Part shown: positions 43,049 through 52,387 of the stretch, piece by piece
Numbering within the stretch: position 1 is the first letter of the stretch
How the letters are laid out: the number at the start of each line of letters is the position of its first letter
NCBI RefSeq assembly: GCF_008180445.1
Contig: NZ_VTER01000003.1
Location: 596,649-660,648 of the forward strand
DNA from: Bacillus_AB infantis_B
GTDB lineage: Bacteria; Bacillota; Bacilli; Bacillales; Cytobacillaceae
Reading direction: 5' to 3'
DNA: 64,000 nucleotides
The notes under the pieces: model-generated
What the model was told of the DNA's origin: nothing
Seen by the model: the letters and a program-made list of their open reading frames with translations, nothing else
Databases searched by the model: none
Position numbers and translations under genes: made by a program

Positions 43049-43200
43049 AAAATAGGATGTTGTAGCTTTATTTTCTATACACTTTTTTAGGAAATTAGCT
43101 AATTTCTCTGTTCTTCATTATAGAAATAACCGATTTTTATTAGTGTCCATTTTTAAGGGGCTTGACCACTGTCACCGCTTTATGTTTCCTCCGCCGGTCT

Positions 43201-43247
43201 GTGAAACAATTGTGTGAAACAAGATTATTCGGGTGGTGCCTGTCACC
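43201..43247 (+). repeat. Dispersed repeat R, copy R8
   Basis: Copy ending GGTGGTGCCTGTCACC. Flanking TTTCCTCCGC upstream also precedes R7, so R7 and R8 look like a local duplication. Confidence 0.9.
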
Positions 43248-43260
43248 GCTTCAATAGAGT

Positions 43261-43307
43261 GTGAAACAATCCTGTAAAACAAGATTATTCGGGTGGTGCC
43301 TGTCACC
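43261..43307 (+). repeat. Dispersed repeat R, copy R9
   Basis: Copy ending GGTGGTGCCTGTCACC. TCA at 43303-43305 within the hairpin is the TGA stop of the ROK kinase gene. Confidence 0.9.
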
Positions 43308-44178
43308 TTCTATACCCATAAACAGCCCCCAGCAAATTAGCATGCTGCCTAAATGTGCAGGCCTCTATATTCGGTTTGATCTTCGCAAGGCCGACCTTAG
43401 CAAGAATGGCATCAAGCTTAAGGTTGATATTGTCGATGAGGTCTTTCCTGGCACTAATGCCCCCGCCGATGAGGATGATCTCCGGGTCATAGATATATTG
43501 AAGATTGTAGATGCCGACTGCCAGGTAGTGATAGAACTCGTCCAGTGCTTTTATACAAATGCTATCTCCGTTCTCTGCCAGCTGAAAAATTTCCTCTCCG
43601 GACAATGTGTCCGGATCCACTTGTTTGAGGGCAGCTACCTTTTTGACCAGGGCCTTTGTGGACGCTAACCGGCTCCAGACATTGTTGTCGCCTTCAATAT
43701 CTGTTGTTAAAAACATATAGCCGAATTCTCCGCCATGCAGATTAGCTCCCTTGTGCAGATTTCCATCCTTGAACACAGAGCCGCCGATCCCGGTGCCGAT
43801 CACCATCACCAGGACATCCTTCCTGCCCTTGGCTGCCCCTTTCCATATTTCCGCATAGCCGGCGCAATTGGCATCATTGCCAAGGAATACCTGCTTTCCT
43901 GTCCTCTCGCTGATCTGGCTTTTCATATTCGGGCCATGGATGAACGGGATCGCACTGGAGCCATATATGATTCCCTCATCAGAAACAGCACCAGGGCTGC
44001 ATACGGCAATTCCTTCACATTCCGGATGGGCTTCACTGATTTCTGCCATAGCCTCCAATAGTCTATCCAGTGTTTTCGGTGTCTTGATCTTGCTGGTTTC
44101 CAGGATTTCCGCCTGCTCTGTGACAATGCCGTATTTCACATACGTGCCGCCAAGGTCAAAAGCTAAATACTTCTCCAT
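43303..44178 (-). CDS. bglK: ROK-family kinase, probable beta-glucoside kinase
   Basis: ATP-dependent sugar kinase, 291 residues. ROK phosphate loop LAFDLGGTYVKYGIV, VMVIGTGIGGSVFKDG, and GGEFGYMFL. The CxCGxxGC zinc motif of classical ROK proteins is absent, as in beta-glucoside kinases of Listeria and Klebsiella type. With the GH1 gene directly upstream and an ABC importer in the same strand group, it probably phosphorylates imported beta-glucosides so that GH1 can split them. The stop codon lies in R9. Confidence 0.78.
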   Translation of the reverse strand: MEKYLAFDLGGTYVKYGIVTEQAEILETSKIKTPKTLDRLLEAMAEISEAHPECEGIAVCSPGAVSDEGIIYGSSAIPFIHGPNMKSQISERTGKQVFLGNDANCAGYAEIWKGAAKGRKDVLVMVIGTGIGGSVFKDGNLHKGANLHGGEFGYMFLTTDIEGDNNVWSRLASTKALVKKVAALKQVDPDTLSGEEIFQLAENGDSICIKALDEFYHYLAVGIYNLQYIYDPEIILIGGGISARKDLIDNINLKLDAILAKVGLAKIKPNIEACTFRQHANLLGAVYGYRR

Positions 44179-44229
44179 TCCATCACGTCCATCCGAATAA
44201 TATGACTTTCAGGCAAACTGGTAAAAAAA

Positions 44230-44267
44230 GTGATGCTTCACCGGCTTGGAAAGCAGTGAAACATCAC
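44230..44267 (-). terminator. Terminator between the GH1 and kinase genes
   Basis: GTGATGCTTCAC / GTGAAACATCAC imperfect stem followed on the minus strand by TTTTTTT, 11 bases after the GH1 stop. It may allow partial read-through into the kinase gene. Confidence 0.75.
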
Positions 44268-44277
44268 CCTGAAACAA

Positions 44278-45717
44278 CTATTTATTCAGCTCATCGTTAT
44301 GGGCTTCAAATTCTCTTGTTTCAATGATCTGCTTATACCAGTAAGCCGATTTTTTCAGGCTTCGCTTTAGATTGTCTTCCAGATTGATTTCCACCAGTCC
44401 ATAGCGGTTCTTGAAGGCGTTCATCGGCGACACGCAATCAGAAAGCGCCCAAAGCATATAGCCCTTGCAATTGGCCCCCTCGTCCACAGCCTTCAGGAGC
44501 CACTTCAAATGTTCTGAAATAAATTCGATGCGGTAATCATCCTGGATTATGCCTTCTTCATTTTTAAAGCGCTGCTCATTTTCAACGCCCATGCCGTTTT
44601 CAGCAATGAACCATTCAATGTTTCCGTACTCTTCCTTCATTCTCACGGCCATATCAAACATGATTTTCGGGTAGATTTCCCAGCCGCGGTAGGGATTCAT
44701 CTTTTTCCCGGGAAGGTCGAACTTCTCGTAATAATAGGCCGGATGGAACGGCACACGCTCATTCCAGGCAGAAGTCCTTGCCTGCACACGATGCGGGAAA
44801 TATAGGTTCAAGCCAACATAATCGACTGTATTCTCCTTGATCGTTTGCAGCTCTTCCTCTGTATGGTCAAAAGCAATCCCATGCTTCTCATTTAACTCCA
44901 GCAGCTCCTCAGGGTATACCCCTTTAATCGCCGGATCCAGGAACACACGGTTGAAAAAGAGATCGTACATTTTCGCTGCTTCCTGATCATGCGGCGCAGA
45001 TGATCTGGCATACGTGACTTCGGGATTGAGGATGGTCCCAATCTTAGCCCCCGCCTTCTCTTTGAGGCCCTTTTCCTTAAACAATTGAACGATTCTGGCT
45101 GTCGCAAGCCCTTTATTATAGTTCCACTGCATCCATTTTTTCGTATTCTGTTCAAATGGCCAGCGAATCGCATCCAGGTACATACGGGTCTGCGGAACAA
45201 CCGGCTCATTGAATACAAACCAGTGCTTTACACGGTCTCCATAGCGGTCAAACACTTTATCTGCATATTGAACAAACAGTTCCACCACATGCTTTGAGCC
45301 CCATCCGTCATACTTTTCAAATAACTGACCCGGTACCTCATAGTGCTCCAGGCAAATCATTGGCTCAACGCCGTTTGCCTGCAGCTCATCAATGACATCA
45401 CCTATATAATCTGCATACTCTTCGTCAACTATCGCATTCTCATAATCTGTTAAAAAGCGGGACCAGTTGATAGAAGTCCGGAAATGGGTCAGCCCGATTT
45501 CCTTCATGGCCGCAATATCTTCTTTATAGCGGTTTCTGAAATCAGTCGCTACAGCAGGGCCATAGCCATTGTGCCACACATTTTTATTGTTTTTATACCA
45601 AAGGTCCATATATGAATCCTGTGAATCTTTTTTGCCTGACCATCCTTCTGTCTGCCATGCGGACACTGCCGCCCCGATGATGAAATCCTTCGGTATACTC
45701 ACATTGATTTTTTCCAT
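44278..45717 (-). CDS. GH1 glycosidase, probable 6-phospho-beta-glucosidase
   Basis: 479 residues. Acid/base Glu is in FVFNEPVVPQ near residue 175 and the nucleophile Glu in WFIAENGMG near residue 375. It resembles the gmuD product in layout but is a distinct sequence. AAGGAGG is eight bases before the second ATG (45717), which is preferred to 45723. It is 18 bases downstream of the response regulator gene and probably under its control. Confidence 0.86.
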   Translation of the reverse strand: MEKINVSIPKDFIIGAAVSAWQTEGWSGKKDSQDSYMDLWYKNNKNVWHNGYGPAVATDFRNRYKEDIAAMKEIGLTHFRTSINWSRFLTDYENAIVDEEYADYIGDVIDELQANGVEPMICLEHYEVPGQLFEKYDGWGSKHVVELFVQYADKVFDRYGDRVKHWFVFNEPVVPQTRMYLDAIRWPFEQNTKKWMQWNYNKGLATARIVQLFKEKGLKEKAGAKIGTILNPEVTYARSSAPHDQEAAKMYDLFFNRVFLDPAIKGVYPEELLELNEKHGIAFDHTEEELQTIKENTVDYVGLNLYFPHRVQARTSAWNERVPFHPAYYYEKFDLPGKKMNPYRGWEIYPKIMFDMAVRMKEEYGNIEWFIAENGMGVENEQRFKNEEGIIQDDYRIEFISEHLKWLLKAVDEGANCKGYMLWALSDCVSPMNAFKNRYGLVEINLEDNLKRSLKKSAYWYKQIIETREFEAHNDELNK

Positions 45718-45740
45718 TCTCATTTCCTCCTTGAAATAAA

Positions 45741-47276
45741 TTAGGTGGACCTTAATTTTCGGTACTGCGTCGGCGTCATGCCTGAAAATTTGCGGAACAC
45801 TTCTACAAAATACTTATACTCATGAAACCCTGCCTGTTCAGCGATCTCATTGATTTTAAAAGGTGTTTCCTCCAGCAGGGTTTTCGCTTCTTCCACGCGC
45901 ATATGGTTGACATACTCATTAAAGGACTTGCCTGTTTTCTGTTTGAATAAAGAGCTGAAATAATTGGGCGTGATATTGACCACATCAGCAACTTCCTGGG
46001 CTTTTATTTCTGACTTATAATAGGTCCTTATGTATTCCAGGGCCCTTTCAATCAGCCAATCTTTGTTATCAGCTGCTTTCAGATTGAACACATGGATCGC
46101 CCTTTCAATATCCTGGAGCAGCCACCCGCCGAACACAGCATAAGATTCTGCAATGAGCAGCTCTGCTCCCTGTTCAAACACCGATGGAAAATGGAAGGAA
46201 TCTTTTTGCCCTAAACTCTTCAGCCTGCTCCTCAGCCCTCGGCTCATTCTCCTGCAGATTGAAATCGATTCTTCCAATAAAAACTGATTAGATTTCAGAT
46301 AGTTCACTAAGAGATGGACATGTTCTTCAATCTGATTTTGGTCAACTCTTAAAATCGCTTGAATCAACTTCTCTTCCATTTGTTCGGGATATGGAGTGCT
46401 GCGGCTTTCTGCTTTTTCCAATTCGGAACAAAAGAAAATCTTTTCACTGTTTATAGGAAGATGCCGGACCCCCTCCCGCAGCGGCCCGATTGCCTGAGAA
46501 AGGCTACCCAGCGGAACAGCATGGTCGCTTAGCAGGAAGACCCAGGAATCTTCACATACCAGCTTTCCGATCCGGTCCTTTGCCAGGCTGTCAGATTGCT
46601 CCACAAGACAAGTCAGCAGCAGATTTTCACTCATAAAGATTGAAACACTTCTAACATCAATTTCTGCAAAAGCATCATCAATAGATTTTTTCCAAAGCGC
46701 TTTCTGTGCCTTTTCTTCTTCAGGATGTGCTGCCCCGGTGATCGCATCCTGTTTTTTCATGCTGATAAAAGCAAAGCATGGAGTGGTTCCAAGCAGGTCA
46801 TTCCCTGCTATCTCATCAGTTGGGTAATCAAACACATGATGGTAAATGAGATTCCGGAGCCTGATTTGTTCATGCTGTCTGCGTTCTGCTTGCCTTTGAT
46901 GGATTTCTTTGGTTATCTTTTGGGCAACCTCAAGCAATTCATCAATGTTTACCGGCTTGAGCAGATAATCCTCTACACCTAGCTGGATCGCTTTCTGCGC
47001 ATATTTAAACTCATCATAGCCGCTGATCATGATGATCCTGGTTTGCGGATATCTCTCCTTTAGAAAAGCAGCCAGGTCCAGCCCATCTTTATTCGGCATT
47101 CGGATATCGGTGATCACGATATCGACGCCATTCAGTTCTTTTACCTTGTTCATCGCTTCCTCGCCATCATGCGCAAGGCCGGCGACTTCAATCTGATGTT
47201 CTTCCCAAGGAATGGTATACGCCAGCCCCCGGCAAATCATAGGTTCATCATCTACAATCAGCATTTTGAAGGTCAT
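45741..47276 (-). CDS. Response regulator, YesN/AraC type
   Basis: 511 residues from the ATG at 47276 (GGTGAAG six bases before it; a GTG at 47288 is also in frame). Receiver domain with acidic pocket LIVDDEPM and phospho-Asp in VDIVITDIRMPNKDGLDL, a middle region without clear motifs, and a C-terminal AraC double helix-turn-helix (AQEVADVVNITPNYFSSLFKQKTGKSFNEYV, KINEIAEQAGFHEYKYFVEVFRKF). It overlaps or abuts the kinase gene and should activate the sugar ABC and GH1 genes. Confidence 0.9.
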   Translation of the reverse strand: MTFKMLIVDDEPMICRGLAYTIPWEEHQIEVAGLAHDGEEAMNKVKELNGVDIVITDIRMPNKDGLDLAAFLKERYPQTRIIMISGYDEFKYAQKAIQLGVEDYLLKPVNIDELLEVAQKITKEIHQRQAERRQHEQIRLRNLIYHHVFDYPTDEIAGNDLLGTTPCFAFISMKKQDAITGAAHPEEEKAQKALWKKSIDDAFAEIDVRSVSIFMSENLLLTCLVEQSDSLAKDRIGKLVCEDSWVFLLSDHAVPLGSLSQAIGPLREGVRHLPINSEKIFFCSELEKAESRSTPYPEQMEEKLIQAILRVDQNQIEEHVHLLVNYLKSNQFLLEESISICRRMSRGLRSRLKSLGQKDSFHFPSVFEQGAELLIAESYAVFGGWLLQDIERAIHVFNLKAADNKDWLIERALEYIRTYYKSEIKAQEVADVVNITPNYFSSLFKQKTGKSFNEYVNHMRVEEAKTLLEETPFKINEIAEQAGFHEYKYFVEVFRKFSGMTPTQYRKLRST

Positions 47277-47277
47277 A

Positions 47278-49038
47278 TTATTCTTCACCCGACTTATCAG
47301 AAATTGCTTCTATGCCGCTTTCGCACAAGACTGGCAGTTTCACTCGAATCCAGGCGCCTTCACGGCTGGCTTCTTGTTCAATCCCGAAGCTTCCGCCAAA
47401 AGCGATCTCAATCCGTTCTTTAAGATTATTTAAGGCATAGCCGGTTTGATTGTTTTCCGCAGCTTCCTCCTGCTCCGGAAATCCCCATCCGTTATCAATC
47501 ACATCAATCCAAACCTCTTGCTCCCGCCTGTAGCAGCGGATCGTGATCTTGCCTTTCCGGGGCAGATTCCTGAACCCATGCGCGATGCTATTCTCCACAA
47601 TCGGCTGCAGAATCTGTTTCATGAGATACGCGTCTTTGATTTCATAATCATAGTAGATTGCAAATTGCAGACGATGCTCTCCCATCCTGCTTCGCTGCAG
47701 CTCCAGATAGTTTTGCAGGTATATCATTTCTTTTTCAACAGAGACCCACATCTTGCCCATATTCAGATTCATGCGGAAAATTCTTGAAAGTTTCTCAATT
47801 AACCCGCCTGTTTCGTATGCCTTTTCCATCCTTGCGGTCCAGCGGATCAAATCCAGGGTGTTATATAAGAAATGAGGATCGATTTGATTCTGCAGGGCCT
47901 TAAGCTCCGATTCTTTTTGTTTGATCTTTAGACGGTACTCTATGTCGATATACTTTTGAATCTTTGATACCATCTGATTGAATCTCATCCCTAATATTCC
48001 GATTTCATCCTGAGACCCAACCTTTACCTTCGCGCTGAAATTCCCTTTTTCTAATTGTTCCGTTTGGCCCGTCAGCTCCACAATTGGTTTTACCAGCCTT
48101 AAATAAAAGCCGATAAACGCAATCCCGCCGAGCAGGGCAAGTAATAGGATCATGAAAAGAATAAGATTCCTGACATTGTACAGGTTACCGACCACTATAT
48201 CCTGGTTCACCATCGCCACCGACAGCCAGTTTGTATTCTTTACTTCCCTTTTTACAATCAGGAATACGTTTCCATCTTTCTTATAACGGACTGTATGCTC
48301 ATCGCTTTTCAGGATGGCATCCAATAGCTCCCTGTCCGGAAACCTCTTACCGACAATGGAAGGATCTTTGTGAAGGATCACATCCCCTTGATTTGATAAG
48401 ATAAAATAGTCCCCTTGCTGAGAAGGATCTACTTCTACCCTTCGAAATACCTTCTTCGTATCCAGACGGATCTTAGCCAAACCAATCGGTTCAGATATAT
48501 TCCGCAAATCATTGATCACCCTGGTCATCAGAACCACTGAATGCTTGCCGCCCCAGTCACTTCCCACTTCATAAGAACCGCTCCAGCTTGGAGAGCCATT
48601 GGCCTCAATCGCTTTTTCGACGAACGGTTCTTCTTGAACACCGCTGACCGGGTTTCCCGTCTGAAAGCTGCGGTCACCACGGCTGGTCAGTTCAATCGAA
48701 TCAATATAGTCATAGCTCATAAGCTGAAAAGTAAAATAGCCCCGAATTTCTTCCTCTGCCAGTCTGATTTCCTGGACTCTATACTTTGGCAGCTTAAAAA
48801 AGCTCCGGAAATCCTGATCATAAATCATATAAGAGGACATGCTTTCAACGTCCCGAATAATCGAATTTAGTGTTTCCTGGTTTTTCTCGAACCGCGAAAG
48901 AATATTCTCCTCCGCTTGTTTTTTAAAAGCATCGGTTGCCTGATAATAAATCAGGACGCCTAAAAATATGGTTGGCAAAGAGATCAAAATGAAGAACACG
49001 GTTACAAATTTTCTTTTTAAATTCCAGTTACGGGGCAT
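47278..49038 (-). CDS. Sensor histidine kinase, YesM/LytS type
   Basis: 586 residues from the ATG at 49038 (AAAGGTG upstream). Membrane helices near residues 12-32 and 275-300 enclose an extracellular sensor domain. Then come a HAMP linker (PIVELTGQTEQLEKGNF), the His-kinase motif IDPHFLYNTLDLIRW with the phospho-His, and an ATPase domain with DNGWGFPE. It sits between the sugar importer and its response regulator. The ligand is probably the sugar or its binding protein. Confidence 0.9.
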   Translation of the reverse strand: MPRNWNLKRKFVTVFFILISLPTIFLGVLIYYQATDAFKKQAEENILSRFEKNQETLNSIIRDVESMSSYMIYDQDFRSFFKLPKYRVQEIRLAEEEIRGYFTFQLMSYDYIDSIELTSRGDRSFQTGNPVSGVQEEPFVEKAIEANGSPSWSGSYEVGSDWGGKHSVVLMTRVINDLRNISEPIGLAKIRLDTKKVFRRVEVDPSQQGDYFILSNQGDVILHKDPSIVGKRFPDRELLDAILKSDEHTVRYKKDGNVFLIVKREVKNTNWLSVAMVNQDIVVGNLYNVRNLILFMILLLALLGGIAFIGFYLRLVKPIVELTGQTEQLEKGNFSAKVKVGSQDEIGILGMRFNQMVSKIQKYIDIEYRLKIKQKESELKALQNQIDPHFLYNTLDLIRWTARMEKAYETGGLIEKLSRIFRMNLNMGKMWVSVEKEMIYLQNYLELQRSRMGEHRLQFAIYYDYEIKDAYLMKQILQPIVENSIAHGFRNLPRKGKITIRCYRREQEVWIDVIDNGWGFPEQEEAAENNQTGYALNNLKERIEIAFGGSFGIEQEASREGAWIRVKLPVLCESGIEAISDKSGEE

Positions 49039-49069
49039 ATTGATCACCTTTGCCTTGCTGCTTTAGTTC

Positions 49070-49945
49070 TTAGCCTTTTACGGCACCTGCTGTCATTCCA
49101 TTGACAATTTCTTTTTCTAGCAATAGATAGAAAGCGAGAATCGGAATCATGGACATGGTCAATCCAGCCATTTGTGCACCGTAATTCGTCGTAAATTGTC
49201 CCGCAAAGCTTGCCAGACCCAGTGGAAGTGTCTGCAATGCCGGGTCATTGATTAAAACGAGGGCGAATGAGAATTCATTCCAATTATAAATGAAATTCAG
49301 GATGACGACCGTTGCCAAGGCCGGACGCGACATCGGCAGGATAATCGACCAGAAAATACGGAAAATCCCGCAGCCATCCATAATGGCTGATTCCTCAATA
49401 TCCTTTGGAAAAGCCTTCATAAAGCTTGTCAAAATAAAAATCGTAATCGGCAGATGAAAGGCGATATACGGAAAAATCAGTGTAATCGGCATATTCAAAA
49501 GCCCTAAATTCCTCATTAATATAAACATCGGCACAAGTGTCGCATGAATCGGAATCAGCATTCCGAATATAAAGAAAACATAGGCCGCTTTATTCAGCTT
49601 AAAATTGAATCTTGATAGAAAATAAGAGGCGATTGCACCTATCAGGACCGTTAATAGTGTCGCCGTTATTGTAACAAATAAACTATTGGTGAATAAGGTC
49701 CCCAGATTGGCGGTTTCCCATGCGCTGAGGTAATTTTCAAAAACAAATGTGCTTGGGAGACCGAATTGATTGGTCGCAAATTCTTTTTCTGATTTGAATG
49801 AATTAATGGCCATCCAAATGATTGGATAGGCATTGACAATGGCGAAGATGATGAGAACAGCGTATATAATCGGCCTTTTCCACTTCAGCTTCTTCCGCTT
49901 TGGTTCAGCATCTATCGTCGGCGGTTTAGACATAACCGGCTGCAT
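49070..49945 (-). CDS. Carbohydrate ABC transporter permease (MalG type)
   Basis: 291 residues, six helices, with the ATPase-docking EAA loop AFPKDIEESAIMDGCGIFRIFWSIILP near residue 190. The C-terminus ends NGMTAGAVKG, common in this family. It is third in the importer operon. No ATPase gene is present, so a shared MsmX-type ATPase encoded elsewhere probably energises it. Confidence 0.9.
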   Translation of the reverse strand: MQPVMSKPPTIDAEPKRKKLKWKRPIIYAVLIIFAIVNAYPIIWMAINSFKSEKEFATNQFGLPSTFVFENYLSAWETANLGTLFTNSLFVTITATLLTVLIGAIASYFLSRFNFKLNKAAYVFFIFGMLIPIHATLVPMFILMRNLGLLNMPITLIFPYIAFHLPITIFILTSFMKAFPKDIEESAIMDGCGIFRIFWSIILPMSRPALATVVILNFIYNWNEFSFALVLINDPALQTLPLGLASFAGQFTTNYGAQMAGLTMSMIPILAFYLLLEKEIVNGMTAGAVKG

Positions 49946-49959
49946 AATGTGTACCTCCC

Positions 49960-50835
49960 TTATATCATCTTACGTCCAAGAAGTTTTGTCACCGTGTAAA
50001 TCAAAATGAGGCTGAAGAAGAATATAACGACGGAAACTGCACTGCCGTATCCATACTGAAGCTTGCTGAACGTTTCATTGAACATATACAGTGCCATAAC
50101 ATCCGTTGAATGCGCAGGACCGCCATGTGTCATGACATAAATCAGATCAAATGTTTTCAAACTTCCGGAGATGGCAAGAATGACCGCTACAATGATCGTA
50201 TCCCATATCATCGGAATCGTAATTTTCCAGGTAGTTGTCCATTCAGAAGCACCATCTATTTTCGCTGCCTCCAGCACTTCCTGCGGTACATTCTGCAAGG
50301 CGGCAAGGAAGATGATCAGATACAGGCCGACGAACTGCCAGATAACGACCACCAAAACAGCAATCATGGAAAATGTGGTATCGCCCAGCCAGTTTTGTGC
50401 CAGGAAGTCCAGCCCGACTGCCCGAAGCAATTCATTGATCAATCCCTGTTCAGAGTTGAAAATAAGGCTCCAGGTTAAAGAGATGACAACCGTTGACAAA
50501 ACGACGGGAAGAAAACCGATCGTACGGAAAATTTTCAAGCCCTTGATTTTCCGGTTTAACAATAAAGCAATAAATAAGGCAATGGGAACCTGCCCAAATA
50601 CAGAAGCCAAAACGACGTAAATATTATTTTTTACTGAATTCCAGAAAAGGGAATCCTGGAATAACTGAACAAAATTATCAAGACCGACAAACTTCATGGC
50701 CGAGAACCCGTTCCACTCCATCAGGGAATAGTAAAAGGACTGCAGGATCGGCAGAATCGCAAAAACTAAGTAAATGAGCAATGCAGGCGCCAAACCGGCC
50801 GCAATCGCTATTTTCGTACCTTTTGTAGGTTGCAT
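49960..50835 (-). CDS. Carbohydrate ABC transporter permease (MalF type)
   Basis: 291 residues from the ATG at 50835 (AAGGGGTG upstream, preferred to the GTG at 50844). Six helices and the EAA loop QEVLEAAKIDGASEWTTTWKITIP near residue 190. It pairs with the MalG-type permease 14 bases downstream. Confidence 0.9.
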   Translation of the reverse strand: MQPTKGTKIAIAAGLAPALLIYLVFAILPILQSFYYSLMEWNGFSAMKFVGLDNFVQLFQDSLFWNSVKNNIYVVLASVFGQVPIALFIALLLNRKIKGLKIFRTIGFLPVVLSTVVISLTWSLIFNSEQGLINELLRAVGLDFLAQNWLGDTTFSMIAVLVVVIWQFVGLYLIIFLAALQNVPQEVLEAAKIDGASEWTTTWKITIPMIWDTIIVAVILAISGSLKTFDLIYVMTHGGPAHSTDVMALYMFNETFSKLQYGYGSAVSVVIFFFSLILIYTVTKLLGRKMI

Positions 50836-50898
50836 GAATCTCACCCCTTGATGTTGACAGGCTGCTAATAGAATTAACAGCCTGCCCAGGTTATATGA

Positions 50899-52173
50899 TT
50901 ATTTTTCTGCCTCTTTTTGCATCTCTGCAGCAAGCTCTTCAGGAGTCTTCTCTCCCAGAGTGATAGATTGCAGGCCATTGTTGATCATATCCGTCAATTC
51001 CGGTGTTAACGTCGCATCATAAACCGGTGACAATCCGCCCTGTGCCAGCTTGTTGGCAGTTTGGAAGATTTCAGGGATATCGTCGCCCATTTCCAGGTCG
51101 GCAGGAACAACGATATTCGCTTCCAGCAATTGCTGATACATATCTTCACTATAGAAGAACTTCAGGAATTCAAAAGCAGCTTCCTTTTCTTCGCCGCTTA
51201 ATTTACTGTTCAAGGCAATTCCGCCTCCAGCTACACCAGCTATCTTCTCCTGATCGCCTTCTGCACCCTCAAAGGTAGGGAATGGTGCAACACCGATGTT
51301 ATCCACATTTTCCGCACTGTCTAAAATCGGCCCGATTGCCCAAGATCCAGCAAAGTGCATCGCAGTCTTTCCGGAGATAAAGTTGTTGCGGGCCTGAGCT
51401 TCATCCAATGTATTCATGTCTGCATTAAAGGCATTCATCTTTGTTAACTCGTCAATAACCTCTAAGCTCTTGATAAATTGCTCATCTTCAAAAGAACCTT
51501 CACCATTCAGCACATTCGGCAAGAAGTCACTCCCAGTGAAGCGGTCCGCAATCGTTGAAATGTATACTGACTGCAGCGGCCAGATCCCTTTATTGCCAAG
51601 GGCGATCGGTGTAATATCTTCACCGTTCAATGCTTCAATCAATGATTTCAGCTCTTCATACGTTTTTGGGAACTCCTCGAAGCCCGCCTGTGACACAAGC
51701 TCTTTGTTATAGTAAATCAAGCTCGTTTCACTGATGTTTCCAGGAATCGCGTAGTGCTCCCCATCAACGGCATAATCCTTCATGATACCCTCAGGAATCG
51801 TACCTTCCCAGTTATCAACGATCTCGTTCAGCGAAAGAAGCGCATTTCCTTCAACCAGCGGAGCAATTCGGGCACCAGGCCATACGCGGAACATATCCGG
51901 CAATTGGTTGCCCGCAGCCTGTGTCCTTAATTTGGTTTCATACTGATCATGCGGAATCGCCTCAATCACGACCTCAATATCATCATGTTCTTCATTGAAT
52001 TTCTCTACCATATTTTTATATGCTGCGTTTTCCGGGCGATCCTCTGTCCAGTCATTCCATAACGTCAATTCAACAGCATCGCCATTCGAACCCGCTTTTT
52101 CATCTCCCCCGCTGCAGCCAACCAGTCCTGCAGCAACCACTAAACCAGAAAGAATAAGTCCCATCTTCTTCAT
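50899..52173 (-). CDS. Sugar ABC transporter substrate-binding lipoprotein
   Basis: 424 residues, extracellular solute-binding protein family 1. Signal peptide with lipobox LVGC (Cys near 20), then VELTLWNDWTEDRPENAAYKNMVEKF. GGAGGAAAG is eight bases before the ATG. It is first in the operon SBP-permease-permease-kinase-regulator-GH1. The sugar is inferred to be a beta-glucoside or short beta-oligosaccharide from the GH1 and kinase genes. Confidence 0.9.
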   Translation of the reverse strand: MKKMGLILSGLVVAAGLVGCSGGDEKAGSNGDAVELTLWNDWTEDRPENAAYKNMVEKFNEEHDDIEVVIEAIPHDQYETKLRTQAAGNQLPDMFRVWPGARIAPLVEGNALLSLNEIVDNWEGTIPEGIMKDYAVDGEHYAIPGNISETSLIYYNKELVSQAGFEEFPKTYEELKSLIEALNGEDITPIALGNKGIWPLQSVYISTIADRFTGSDFLPNVLNGEGSFEDEQFIKSLEVIDELTKMNAFNADMNTLDEAQARNNFISGKTAMHFAGSWAIGPILDSAENVDNIGVAPFPTFEGAEGDQEKIAGVAGGGIALNSKLSGEEKEAAFEFLKFFYSEDMYQQLLEANIVVPADLEMGDDIPEIFQTANKLAQGGLSPVYDATLTPELTDMINNGLQSITLGEKTPEELAAEMQKEAEK

Positions 52174-52194
52174 CTATCTTTCCTCCCTTAAAAG

Positions 52195-52234
52195 AATGTA
52201 AGCAGTTACATTTACAATTGTAACTGCTTACATT
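52195..52234. promoter_or_regulatory. Paired inverted operator upstream of the sugar importer
   Basis: Two identical 16-base arms in inverted orientation (AATGTAAGCAGTTACA at 52195-52210 and its complement at 52219-52234) separated by 8 bases. Each arm holds a GTAA-N4-TTAC site and matches the cre consensus except for A in place of the central G. It lies just ahead of the binding-protein ribosome-binding site. Confidence 0.7.
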
Positions 52235-52387
52235 TTTAAAAAATATCCGGTAATTCTATAAAAATATCCAGAAAATTTAAATTTGTGTGGTTTTCGGATG
52301 ATAAAAATGGAAAGTTCAGATAAATAATGAAACGAAATAGAGGGGGGCTCGTCTTATTTATAAAGAAGACCAGGAGGAAAATCAAAA

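Larger units (their letters stand above)
41303..43168 (+). mobile_element. IS3-family insertion sequence, copy 2, with two assembly duplications
   Basis: Same ends as copy 1 and CTG duplicated at 41300-41302 and 43169-43171. At 1866 bases it is too long: a 275-base block starting after the N at 41807 repeats 41533-41807, and a 207-base block from 42809 repeats 42602-42808. Subtracting both leaves 1384 bases, the length deduced from copy 1. Further Ns are at 41527 and 42270. Confidence 0.92.

Noticed and set aside
43201..43307. Tandem R8/R9 copies with short spacing as a CRISPR array
   Set aside because: Only two or three units, the gap between copies is 13 bases and not uniform, copies diverge, and no cas genes are present.
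44230..44280. GTGAAACATCAC near the GH1 stop as an R repeat copy
   Set aside because: Only GTGAAACA is shared. It is the arm of a terminator and lacks the rest of the element.
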